Part shown: positions 23,515-31,833 of the stretch, one piece after another
Layout of the letters: each line of letters opens with the position of its first letter
Numbering within the stretch: position 1 is the stretch's first letter
Position numbers and translations under genes: made by a program
Source of the DNA: CAZJYI01 sp964550025
GTDB lineage: Bacteria; Verrucomicrobiota; Kiritimatiellia; UBA8416; CAYOBW01
Direction of reading: 5' to 3'
DNA length: 56,837 nucleotides
Assembly: GCA_964550025.1 (NCBI GenBank)
Contig: CAZJYI010000067.1
Coordinates: forward strand, 1-56,837
Notes under the pieces: generated by a model
Told to the model about the DNA's origin: nothing
Databases searched by the model: none
What the model saw: only the letters and a program-made list of their open reading frames with translations

Positions 23515-26282
23515 AGACGAACTGGGTAATGACGGTACGGGCCGGCGGTCTCACGCTGCTCTGTGCCTGCACAGCAGTGTGCGCGCGCCCGAACTTTGTC
23601 TTCATCCTCTCCGACGACCAGGACTGGACCGGGCTGTCGGTACAGATGCACGACAGTGTTCCCAACTCGAAGAGCGACTTCTACCGGACACCCAACCTGG
23701 AGCGTTTTGCCGCGCAGGGCATGCGTTTCAGCAATGCGTATGCCCCCTCCCCCGTCTGCTCGCCCACTCGCTACAGTCTATTGACCGGGAAGAGCCCCGC
23801 ACAGCTCCACTGGACCAAGGCGGCGCCGGTGATGACGGCGTCGGACGGACACAGACTGCTGCCGCCCCGACTTGCGCAGAACATTGACGGGGATGAAGTG
23901 ACCGTCGCCGAGATGCTCAAGCAGGCCGGCTATGCCACGGCCCATTACGGCAAATGGCATCTGCGCGGACGTGGGCCGGACAGGCACGGATTCGACGAGC
24001 ACGACGGGAACACGGGAAACGAGGACGCAGCGCCCTTCAAGGATCCGAATCCCGTCGACATCTTCGGCATCACCGAACGGGCCTGCGCGTTCATGGAGAA
24101 GCACAGCAAGGCGGGAACGCCCTTCTATGTGCAACTCTCCCACCACGCCCTGCACTACCCCGAGAACGCGCGGCGCAAAACGCTGGAAGCGTGCCGGGCA
24201 CGAGAGCCGGGCAGAATGCACTGGAATGTCGAGCGGGCAGCCATTACGGAGGACCTCGACGCCGGCGTGGGCCTGCTGCTGGCCGGGATTGACACGCTGG
24301 GGATCGCCGAAAACACCTACGTGATCTATATGTCCGACAACGGTGGCGGCGGCAAGCGGGCAAGGCCGATCCGCGGTGGCAAGGGTTCCCTGTGGGAGGG
24401 AGGGATTCGCGTGCCGCTCATTATCCGCGGACCGGGTGTGCGGCCCGGGACGTTCTGCCACGTGCCGGTGGTCGGATATGATCTGTTTCCAACCCTGCGT
24501 GAACTGGCAGGTGTCGACACGCCGCTACCCAGCGGGGTCGAAGGCGGAAGCTGGGTACCCCTGCTCCACGCAGGCGACAAGGGAAGCCCGCGCCCGGCAG
24601 GCGCGGGCTACGGGGAGAGTAGCCCTCTCCCATGTCCCGCCGAAGCTGGGCGAAGGCGGATGCCGGAAAAGGGTCTCCCAGAGGTGGTGCGTCCCCGCGA
24701 GGGGCTTGTCTGGCACTTTCCCCACTATCAGGCCCGCGAAACGCCGCACTCCGCCATCCGCGCCGGCAACCACAAGCTGATCCGGTTCTACGAGACCGGT
24801 GAGACACGGCTGTTCGACCTCTCGCGGGACGTCGGCGAACAGAACGACCTCTCACGGCAGATGCCCGAGAAAGCGGCGGAACTGATCCGTCGGCTTGACG
24901 AGTACCTGGGGAGCGTCAACGCGCAACTGCCAACCGCAAACCCCGACTACGATCCGAGCAAGACACCCCGCACGAACCCGCCGCGCCGGGGCCGGCGCGG
25001 GAGGAGGGAGGAAGCCGGCGAGCGCAGGCGCGAGCGGGGCGGGCCAAGTGGCGTTTTCCGCACGGATGTGCCGGAGCGTTCCTACGACCTCATCCTCGGG
25101 CGGCCAACGGGTAGTTCCGTCACGGCAAGCGTCCTCTCAAGCAGGTCGTGCGAGATCACCATACGGTACGGGGCCGATCCGAACGCCCGCGCTTGCGCCA
25201 CCCGGCCAATGGGCGTTCAGGCCGGCAAGCCGGCCGAGATCGGGCTGACCGGGCTGCGGGCCAGCACCCGGTATCAGTACCGGGTCGGATACCGTCCGGA
25301 GGGAGCCCCGCAGCCCACGTTCGGCAACGTCCACCACTTCCACACAGCACGATCCCCTGGCGAGTCGTTCACCTTCACAATCACGGCCGATTCGCATCTC
25401 GACGAAAACACGGACCCGGCAATCTACGCACAAACGCTGCGTAACGCGCTGACAGACAGCCCGGACTTCCACGTCGATCTTGGCGACACGTTCATGACGG
25501 GCAAGCGGCAAGAGCAGCCCTCGGCGGCCCTCCAGCAATACCTTGCACAGCGCTACTACTTCGGATTGCTCTGTCACTCGGCGCCGCTGTTCCTGGTTCT
25601 CGGCAATCACGACGGGGAGTTCGGACGAAACATGGATGCGGCGACGCGTATGCGCACGGCCTACTTCCCCAACCCGGTGCCCGACGTCTTCTACGCGGGG
25701 AACCGCGACACGCAGAACTATTACGCCTGGCACTGGGGCGACGCGCTATTCGTCGTTCTCGATCCGTTTCGGCACTCGCAGCGGCCACGCCGTGGAGAGG
25801 AGGCCGACAACTGGCGGTTCACGCTGGGACGCGAGCAATACGACTGGGTGAAGACAACACTCGATCGCTCCCGGGCGCACCGCAAGTTCGTGTTCATTCA
25901 CCACCTGGTCGGCGGACTGGATCAACAGGGGCGCGGCGGCGCGGAGGCCGTGCCGTTCTACGAGTGGGGCGGGCGCGACCGCGACGGGCGCGACGTGTTC
26001 GCGGAGAAGCGCCCCGGATGGCCGATGCCGATTCACGCGCTGCTGGTCAAGCACGGGGTCGACTTCGTCTTCCACGGCCACGACCACTTCTACGCCAAGC
26101 AGGAAGTCGACGGCATCGTCTACCAGCTCCTTCCCCAGCCCGGGCACCCCGGCGAGGGCAGCGTCCGTCAGGCCGCCGAGTATGGATACGTGAGCGGCGA
26201 TATGCGTCCGGGGTCGGGCTACCTGCGTGTAGAGGTGTCGCGCGATGGTGTAACCGTCGACTTCATCCGCACGGGGCGGTAG
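23511..26282 (+). CDS. Sulfatase fused to purple-acid-phosphatase-like phosphoesterase
   Basis: 923 residues in one open frame; GTG start at 23511 overlaps the previous stop. Hydrophobic N-terminus ending CACTAVCA suggests export, possibly as a lipoprotein. Residues 27-480 are a type I sulfatase: NFVFILSDDQDW, CSPTR with Cys83 as the formylglycine residue, GKWHLRG and YMSDNGGGGK. An Arg-rich linker (about 486-510) follows, then a fibronectin-III-like domain (about 516-613: YQYRVGY) and a metallophosphoesterase (about 620-923: ADSHLD, DLGD, GNHDGEF, FIHHLVGG, GHDHFY). Both active sites appear complete, so it may remove sulfate and phosphate from the same substrate. Residues about 358-400 are repeat-derived (GSPRPAGAGYGESSP). 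Confidence 0.88.
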   Translation: MKTNWVMTVRAGGLTLLCACTAVCARPNFVFILSDDQDWTGLSVQMHDSVPNSKSDFYRTPNLERFAAQGMRFSNAYAPSPVCSPTRYSLLTGKSPAQLHWTKAAPVMTASDGHRLLPPRLAQNIDGDEVTVAEMLKQAGYATAHYGKWHLRGRGPDRHGFDEHDGNTGNEDAAPFKDPNPVDIFGITERACAFMEKHSKAGTPFYVQLSHHALHYPENARRKTLEACRAREPGRMHWNVERAAITEDLDAGVGLLLAGIDTLGIAENTYVIYMSDNGGGGKRARPIRGGKGSLWEGGIRVPLIIRGPGVRPGTFCHVPVVGYDLFPTLRELAGVDTPLPSGVEGGSWVPLLHAGDKGSPRPAGAGYGESSPLPCPAEAGRRRMPEKGLPEVVRPREGLVWHFPHYQARETPHSAIRAGNHKLIRFYETGETRLFDLSRDVGEQNDLSRQMPEKAAELIRRLDEYLGSVNAQLPTANPDYDPSKTPRTNPPRRGRRGRREEAGERRRERGGPSGVFRTDVPERSYDLILGRPTGSSVTASVLSSRSCEITIRYGADPNARACATRPMGVQAGKPAEIGLTGLRASTRYQYRVGYRPEGAPQPTFGNVHHFHTARSPGESFTFTITADSHLDENTDPAIYAQTLRNALTDSPDFHVDLGDTFMTGKRQEQPSAALQQYLAQRYYFGLLCHSAPLFLVLGNHDGEFGRNMDAATRMRTAYFPNPVPDVFYAGNRDTQNYYAWHWGDALFVVLDPFRHSQRPRRGEEADNWRFTLGREQYDWVKTTLDRSRAHRKFVFIHHLVGGLDQQGRGGAEAVPFYEWGGRDRDGRDVFAEKRPGWPMPIHALLVKHGVDFVFHGHDHFYAKQEVDGIVYQLLPQPGHPGEGSVRQAAEYGYVSGDMRPGSGYLRVEVSRDGVTVDFIRTGR
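24583..24700. repeat. GC-rich palindromic repeat inside the sulfatase domain
   Basis: AAGCCCGCGCCCGGCAGGCG with the following GCGGGCTAC forms a hairpin. It is followed by GTAGCCCTCTCCC and CCGCCGAAGCTGGGCGAAGG-type sequence like other REP-like elements in the window. It is in frame in a surface-loop position of the sulfatase. Confidence 0.6.
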
Positions 26283-26293
26283 AGACGCTCGTC

Positions 26294-27232
26294 TTACAGC
26301 CCTTTCAGCATCTCGACCGTCTCCCGTGGCACCGTCAAAACCGTGCCGTGTCGCATGCCTTTCGGGTACTTGAGCTGTTCGGAGATATCGACCCACGTCT
26401 GGAAGTCTTTCGTCCGCATGGCGCCAAAGCGGCCACGGTTGTAGACGTCGAAGAGCACGACCCACCAGTCCCCGCTCCGGAACAGCGTCGGTCCCTCTTT
26501 CCAACCGTCAATGGCGTTGGTGAACGATTCCGAGGCCGGTCCCCACGGACCGGTGACCCGGTCGCTGAAGGCCACCTTGAGAGACTTGGCCGGCGGGTGC
26601 CGCGTCTCGTCTTTCAGAATCATCACGTAGCGATCGCCGGTCTTCTGGATCGTGGAGTCGATGACGTTGAAACCAGGATCGTAGAACAGCTTCGTTTCGC
26701 TGTAGACATTGAAGTCCCGGGTGGTCACGAAGTACATGCGGTGATTCAGTCCGCCGTCACCGGCCTTCTCCGTCTTGGGAAAGCGTCCCGGAATGGTCGT
26801 GGCCCAATAGATCACGTACTGTTTGCCTTCGTCGTCCCAGGTGATCTCCGGGGCCCAGCAGTTCCTGGCCTTCGGCTCGTGTGCCATGACCGGAACGAAC
26901 TGCTGTGTGGACCAATCCACTAGATCCTCGGAGTGCGCCACTCCGATGCCTTTGTCCTTCCAGCTCGTGGTCCAGACCATGTGAAACTTGCTGTCCGGCC
27001 CCCGAATGATGCACGGGTCGCGCATCAGCTTCCCACCGACCTCGGGTTTCAGGAACGGCGTCTCCCCCTTGAGCGCCGCCCACTTCAAACCGTCATAGCT
27101 GTAGGCGAGGTAGAAACCATCCTGGCCGTTCTTCTTGAAGTACGAAAACAGGTAGCCGTTCTCACCCCCGCCGGTTTCCGAAGCCAATCCACAGACGGCC
27201 ATGAGCAATAACAGGGATAGTGTCTTCAGCAT
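26294..27232 (-). CDS. Secreted five-bladed beta-propeller glycoside hydrolase (GH43-like)
   Basis: 312 residues with signal peptide MLKTLSLLLLMAVCGLASE. Propeller features of the GH43/GH62 superfamily are seen: LMRDPCIIRGPDSKFHMVWT (candidate catalytic Asp), NCWAPEITWDDEGKQYVIYW, and GWKEGPTLFRSGDWWVVLFD (candidate Glu). Such enzymes act on arabinose- or xylose-containing or galactose-containing glycans; the substrate cannot be read here. It is last in the minus-strand cluster, 15 bp after the P1 gene, and converges with the sulfatase fusion leaving only 11 bp between the stops. Confidence 0.8.
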   Translation of the reverse strand: MLKTLSLLLLMAVCGLASETGGGENGYLFSYFKKNGQDGFYLAYSYDGLKWAALKGETPFLKPEVGGKLMRDPCIIRGPDSKFHMVWTTSWKDKGIGVAHSEDLVDWSTQQFVPVMAHEPKARNCWAPEITWDDEGKQYVIYWATTIPGRFPKTEKAGDGGLNHRMYFVTTRDFNVYSETKLFYDPGFNVIDSTIQKTGDRYVMILKDETRHPPAKSLKVAFSDRVTGPWGPASESFTNAIDGWKEGPTLFRSGDWWVVLFDVYNRGRFGAMRTKDFQTWVDISEQLKYPKGMRHGTVLTVPRETVEMLKGL

Positions 27233-27247
27233 TGCTTCCGCTCCACT

Positions 27248-30200
27248 TCAGGGCTGTTGTCCTACTGTTTCCATGCACACGATCTCCCCGCCACCCGTGG
27301 CAAGATAGAGGCATCCGCGCGCCGCGATCAAACCGTCGAAAACGGGGGCGGCGTCCATTTTCTGCTCTCCGAGCTTGCGACCGTCAGACGCGTCGAACGC
27401 CAGCAGAACCGAGCCACGGCGCCCCTCCAGGGCGGCCATGGGATCATCCGGCTCGCACAGGTCGGGCGGACCTGCCGCGAACAGTGCGTTCCTCGTGCAC
27501 ACCATGGCCCGAATCCGCACGGGGACGTTGCTGACCCATTCGGGCTCGGTTGCTCGGGCGAAACCCACGTCCAGATTCCAGCATTTCTGCAGCTTCCCGT
27601 CCTGGGGCAACCATTGGATGAACTTGCCTTTCTCGCGGGGATTGACCAGCACGGCACGCGTCTCTTTGCGGTCCGCCACCAGGAAGTAGCCGTCTGTCCC
27701 GGGGAAGAACAACGGGCTGAGCATGTTGCGGCGCGCAAAGCACTTGACCGCATAGGCCTTCTCCTCGTCAAACACGACGAGCTGCCCGGCCTTCGGCGCC
27801 TGGTGCCCGAAGTTGAAAGCGGTCCACCGGTCGCCCAGCATCCAGTAGTTGCGGCTGAACCATGAGTCATCGAGGAAACCGGCATTGGAAAAGAGGTGTT
27901 CGCCAAAATCGCGTTCTCCCAGGTTGCGCACCCCGGGGTCTCCGAGCACAGGTGTGGGCTGCTTCTCGAGCCGCTTGTTGAACACGTTGTGGTAGAGATA
28001 GATCAGCTTCCCGTCGGAAACCAGGATGTCCGACTTCGTGCCCTCCATGGCATAGGCGGCCTCGTCGAGGACCTTTGTGTCGGGATGCGGCCCGTCGATG
28101 CGCGTCTCGTAGCGCGTCTCGCCTGTAGGCACATCCAGGCCGTAGAGAGTGATCCCGCCGTCCAGAAAGCTCGACCGACCGGACGCAAAGTAGGCGACGC
28201 CGTCCAGAACCAACACACTGCCATGGACCGGCCAGACGGATTCGAGCCGGCCGAAGGCCACCACGCGTCGATCGACCGGTGCAGCGCGAAACCGCCAGGC
28301 CAGCGCACCGTCGGATGCGCGCAGGCAGTAGACGTGGCCATCGGACGCCCCAAACAACAGGAATCCGTCATGGTACGTCGGCGCGGAGTCAACGCGCCCA
28401 CCGCAGATGAAATCCCACTTCCGCTTGCCGGTGGCGGCGTCCAGGCAACACACCTGCCCCACGTGCACGCGCGCCACAAACAGGCGGTCGCCCACAACGA
28501 TCGGCTGTGTGAGTTTGCCACCGAGGCGAGTTGTCCACGCGGTCCGCACCGGCCAGTTCACCGTCGCAGCAACGCTGCCACGGCGGCCGGGGTCGTGCCG
28601 GTACATTGGCCAGGAACCGGATTTCAAATCTAAGATCTCAGATTTCAAATCCGCGGCATACGCAGGTCCCTTCTGCAGTCGCACCCCCTGCCCACTGCTC
28701 CCTGCCCACTGCCCACTGCTCCCTGCCAACTCGCTGTCCGGCTTGCCCGCCGAAGCCCTGGCGGAGGCGGGCGCCAACCCCATGAAGCCGCCCAGCTTCG
28801 CGCCGGCGTAGCAGAAGCACGGGTGCGGCGTACTGTAGAGTAGGCCGTTGCAGGGCAGCAGGCCGTAGCGGCACCCGCCGCGGACCCAGTTGTTGCGTGA
28901 GTGGTTGTCCCCGTGCAAGTCGACAAACTCGACGGCCCGCTTGGGAAGGAGCAGGAAGTTGTCGGTAGCCTTGGAGCGGTAGCAGCGGGCGTGATGTCCC
29001 CGGGTCAGCACGGGGCCGAACTCGATGGTTCGGCCCGGCCTGCCGCTTCTCGGGTCGTAACCCGTAACCGCGTTGACGTCCTGCCCGCGCCCGCACCAGA
29101 CAAGGCCACCGGCCACAAACAGGTCTACGGGGTTGGCAATGCTGAAACCGCGAGGCGCCGGTAAACGCCAAAGCACTTCCCCGTCGGTGGAAGACAAACC
29201 GGCAAGGTGCTTCTTCCCCTTGCACAACACGATGTCGTCGTGCACAAGCAACGGCGAACCGGCTCCGGGAAGCGCTGCACGCCAGCGTTCCTTTCCCGAA
29301 ACCGCATCTAGAGCAACGACGGCATTCCCCCCGGCGCAGAACACGCCGTGACCGCTGGCGGCCAGCGCCAGGGGCGCTACCGCGGTCGGTTTGGACTGCC
29401 AGAGCACGCCACCGGTCTCCGCGTCGAGAGCCATGACGGTCGCGGCGCCCTTTGGCACACGGACGCACAGCACAAGCTTGTCTTCGTAATGGAGAATCTC
29501 GTCGGTGTGCGCCGTACCTTCGTAAGTCTTGAGCGTCTTGCCGGTGGCGGCGTCGAGCGCCGTAACCGGAGCCCGAAAGCCCGGCGTGACGAAGACGCGG
29601 TCACCCGCGGCGACCAGACGCCGCGGCACTGAGAGTGGCGAAGCACACCGATAGCTGCGCATGCGACGCCAGTTCATGTCCTTCATATTCGGCCGCCACG
29701 CCTTCCAACCCCAGTCCGCAATGGGCCGTTTCCACAGGACAATGCCGTTGAACGCGTCGCGCGCAATCAGCGTCCAGCGATCAGGAATACGCGGATCGAT
29801 GATGCCCGTCGGGCCTTCGTCGAAGATCGAGAACAGGCGCCCACCGGAGGAAACCATGGCGCTCAGGCTGGCGTCGTACTCGTGGCTCCGGCTCCACAGG
29901 GGGCCGTCGATCCAACGAAGGCCCCGGGGCGGCGCCACGATCCGGTCGTGTGCCACGGGGTTGTTCGAGGCATCGTAGAGGAAGTGCGTCCAGTCATCGA
30001 TCTCCGGCGGGACGGGCTTACGCAACGTGTCGTGTGTCGCGTGTCGCGCGTCGAGAAGGACCGCCGTACCACCTGGCACCAGCACGCGGGTAATCTCGTC
30101 TCCCGACACCCGACACGCGCTTGCCGCGCCGGAGCCATCGGGCGAAGGCGGGACCCCCGACACCACCAGATTCACCGTGCCGTCGGCGTACGGCAGGTGC

Positions 30201-30484
30201 TTCCCGTCGAACGTGTCCGCCGAAACGAAGCCGAGAAGGCCGCGCGAAAGAAAGTGCCTGCGCGCCCCGGCAACGCGGGCTGGATCGGTGTCGATGCCGT
30301 GTACCAGGTATCGGTCGCTCCGACGCAGAGCAGCGGTCAGCTCACCGTTTCCGCAGCCGACGTGAACGACAAGGCCGCCTTCGATCCCCGCGGTCTCGAC
30401 AATCTGCTGCGCCGTATCGGAGACAGCCGCCGCGCCGGCAAGAACGCGACACATGAGCAAGCAGGAGAATACGCAGGTACGCAT
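27248..30484 (-). CDS. Paralog P1: secreted methyltransferase-like plus PQQ/BamB-type beta-propeller protein
   Basis: 1078 residues from ATG 30484 (AAAGGA upstream; the frame is open to 30571). Signal peptide MRTCVFSCLLMCRVLAGAAA. Residues about 30-165 are a class I SAM-methyltransferase-like Rossmann fold: VVHVGCGNGELTAAL (motif I intact), HGIDTD, DTFDGKHLPYAD and ITRVLVPGGTAVLLD. The rest is PQQ-type propeller repeats. It carries HHARCYRSKAT, RGGCRYGLLPCNGLLY and HPCFCY, shared by all five paralogs. A linker of heptanucleotide-encoded peptide (LAGSSGQWAGSSGQG, then KSEILDLKS) precedes the second propeller (WPMYRHDPGRRG). Function unknown; a polysaccharide-related or redox role is only a guess. 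It is 15 bp from the GH43-like gene. Confidence 0.82.
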   Translation of the reverse strand: MRTCVFSCLLMCRVLAGAAAVSDTAQQIVETAGIEGGLVVHVGCGNGELTAALRRSDRYLVHGIDTDPARVAGARRHFLSRGLLGFVSADTFDGKHLPYADGTVNLVVSGVPPSPDGSGAASACRVSGDEITRVLVPGGTAVLLDARHATHDTLRKPVPPEIDDWTHFLYDASNNPVAHDRIVAPPRGLRWIDGPLWSRSHEYDASLSAMVSSGGRLFSIFDEGPTGIIDPRIPDRWTLIARDAFNGIVLWKRPIADWGWKAWRPNMKDMNWRRMRSYRCASPLSVPRRLVAAGDRVFVTPGFRAPVTALDAATGKTLKTYEGTAHTDEILHYEDKLVLCVRVPKGAATVMALDAETGGVLWQSKPTAVAPLALAASGHGVFCAGGNAVVALDAVSGKERWRAALPGAGSPLLVHDDIVLCKGKKHLAGLSSTDGEVLWRLPAPRGFSIANPVDLFVAGGLVWCGRGQDVNAVTGYDPRSGRPGRTIEFGPVLTRGHHARCYRSKATDNFLLLPKRAVEFVDLHGDNHSRNNWVRGGCRYGLLPCNGLLYSTPHPCFCYAGAKLGGFMGLAPASARASAGKPDSELAGSSGQWAGSSGQGVRLQKGPAYAADLKSEILDLKSGSWPMYRHDPGRRGSVAATVNWPVRTAWTTRLGGKLTQPIVVGDRLFVARVHVGQVCCLDAATGKRKWDFICGGRVDSAPTYHDGFLLFGASDGHVYCLRASDGALAWRFRAAPVDRRVVAFGRLESVWPVHGSVLVLDGVAYFASGRSSFLDGGITLYGLDVPTGETRYETRIDGPHPDTKVLDEAAYAMEGTKSDILVSDGKLIYLYHNVFNKRLEKQPTPVLGDPGVRNLGERDFGEHLFSNAGFLDDSWFSRNYWMLGDRWTAFNFGHQAPKAGQLVVFDEEKAYAVKCFARRNMLSPLFFPGTDGYFLVADRKETRAVLVNPREKGKFIQWLPQDGKLQKCWNLDVGFARATEPEWVSNVPVRIRAMVCTRNALFAAGPPDLCEPDDPMAALEGRRGSVLLAFDASDGRKLGEQKMDAAPVFDGLIAARGCLYLATGGGEIVCMETVGQQP

Positions 30485-30533
30485 CAAGTCGGTTCCTTTC
30501 CTGTTTCGGCGGCCGATCAGCAACGCTTTCCGC

Positions 30534-30599
30534 GTAGCGGTACGCACCAAGCGTTCCGATCCCCGCCGCACAGCCGGAAGACATGGCGTCTTCCGCTAC
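30534..30599. repeat. Dispersed palindromic repeat R1
   Basis: Same element as 1236-1297: GTAGCGGTACGCACCAAGCG at the left and ATGGCGTCTTCCGCTAC at the right. It lies between the fucosidase stop and the P1 start. Confidence 0.85.
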
Positions 30600-30614
30600 T
30601 TCTTCGCCGACACG

Positions 30615-31808
30615 TCACTGACTGCCGATGAGGCCCTCCGCACGCAGCTTCTTGCCAACCGTACGGAATGTCTCCGCTTCGGGCGGATTGATCGAGCCAT
30701 CGGGTAAGGGTCCCGTGTTCAGCAGCAGGTTGCAGTCCTTGGCCCAGGCATCTTTGAGTTTCTTCATCACGCCGTCGGGCTTGCAGAGCTTATCGGCATC
30801 GGCTTTCTTGTAGCCCCACACGCGTGGCTGAAGCGTGTCGCAGATCTCGTTGTGCTTGTCCTTGTTGGACTGCCATGCCTTGGCCGCCACGTGGGCCCAC
30901 TTGGGAGCCATCCTCTTCACGCGGTCGACGAGGGAATGGCCGCTACGTTCAGGCGCGGCGAAGTCCTCGGTGCCCGTGGCGCCCTGCTTGAACGAGATCA
31001 GCGTCTGCGGCTGAAGGGAACGCACGAGGGCATAGGTTTCTTCCATCGGGAAGAGATCCGGCCGCGCATAGAATCCCATGATCGGATCGAACCAGATGCC
31101 GGCGAGCGGCCCATAGTTCGTCAGCAGCTCGCGCAGCTGGGCATGCACGAAGTCGACGTACTTCCTGAAATCCTCGTCCTTGCGCCACTTGTACTGCGCG
31201 GGCCGCGTCTTGTACGCGGGCCGGGCGCAGTTCCACCCCGCGTTGCGGGCGTAGAACCAGGGATGCCACCAGTCCGCAGCGTAGGAATAGTAAAGAAACA
31301 GCCCCAGGTCCTTCTTGCGGCATTGCTCCGCCAGCTCCGCGATCAGGTCGCGCTTCGCCGGCGCCGCCTTGGCGTGGTAGTCGTTCTGTGCCGTCTCGAA
31401 GAGGCTGAAGCCATCGTGATGACGCGAGGTGATGTTGACGTATCTCATCCCGCCTTCGATCGCCATGTCGGTAATGAAGTCGGCGTCGAACTTCTCAGCC
31501 GTGAACGTGTCCTTCAGCTTCATGTACTCCGGGATCGGGATCTTCTCACGAAGCATCACCCACTCGCCACGCGCAAGCTGGCTGTAGAGCCCGTAGTGCA
31601 TGAAGAGGCCGTACTTCGCATCAGCGAACCATGCGGTTGCCGCCGCGCGCGGGTCCTTCTTGTACTGATCAGCGTAGTCCTTGAGATAGCCGGGAACCTT
31701 GCCGGCCGCAGCAACAGCACCACCCGGCAAACACGCCGCAGCCGTCGCTGCACCCGCCACCTTGATCATGTCACGTCGGCTCATAGAGACCCGAGACTCC
31801 TTCCGCAT
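30615..31808 (-). CDS. Tat-exported GH29 alpha-L-fucosidase
   Basis: 397 residues from ATG 31808, which sits 6 nt after GGAGGAG; an ATG at 31814 touches that site and is less likely. A twin-arginine signal (MSRRDMIKVAGAATAAACLP) predicts folded export. GH29 motifs are ADAKYGLFMHYGLYS, ITSRHHDGFSLF, GLFLYYSYADWWHP-like sequence, GPLAGIWFDPIMG with the nucleophile Asp241, and CNLLLNTGPLPDG. Length is normal for the catalytic domain alone. It hydrolyses terminal alpha-L-fucose. It lies 25 bp downstream of P2 and 130 bp before P1, probably within the same transcript, suggesting these propeller proteins are expressed with fucose release. Confidence 0.92.
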   Translation of the reverse strand: MRKESRVSMSRRDMIKVAGAATAAACLPGGAVAAAGKVPGYLKDYADQYKKDPRAAATAWFADAKYGLFMHYGLYSQLARGEWVMLREKIPIPEYMKLKDTFTAEKFDADFITDMAIEGGMRYVNITSRHHDGFSLFETAQNDYHAKAAPAKRDLIAELAEQCRKKDLGLFLYYSYAADWWHPWFYARNAGWNCARPAYKTRPAQYKWRKDEDFRKYVDFVHAQLRELLTNYGPLAGIWFDPIMGFYARPDLFPMEETYALVRSLQPQTLISFKQGATGTEDFAAPERSGHSLVDRVKRMAPKWAHVAAKAWQSNKDKHNEICDTLQPRVWGYKKADADKLCKPDGVMKKLKDAWAKDCNLLLNTGPLPDGSINPPEAETFRTVGKKLRAEGLIGSQ

Positions 31809-31833
31809 ATCCATCTCCTCCGCGTTGAGAACG

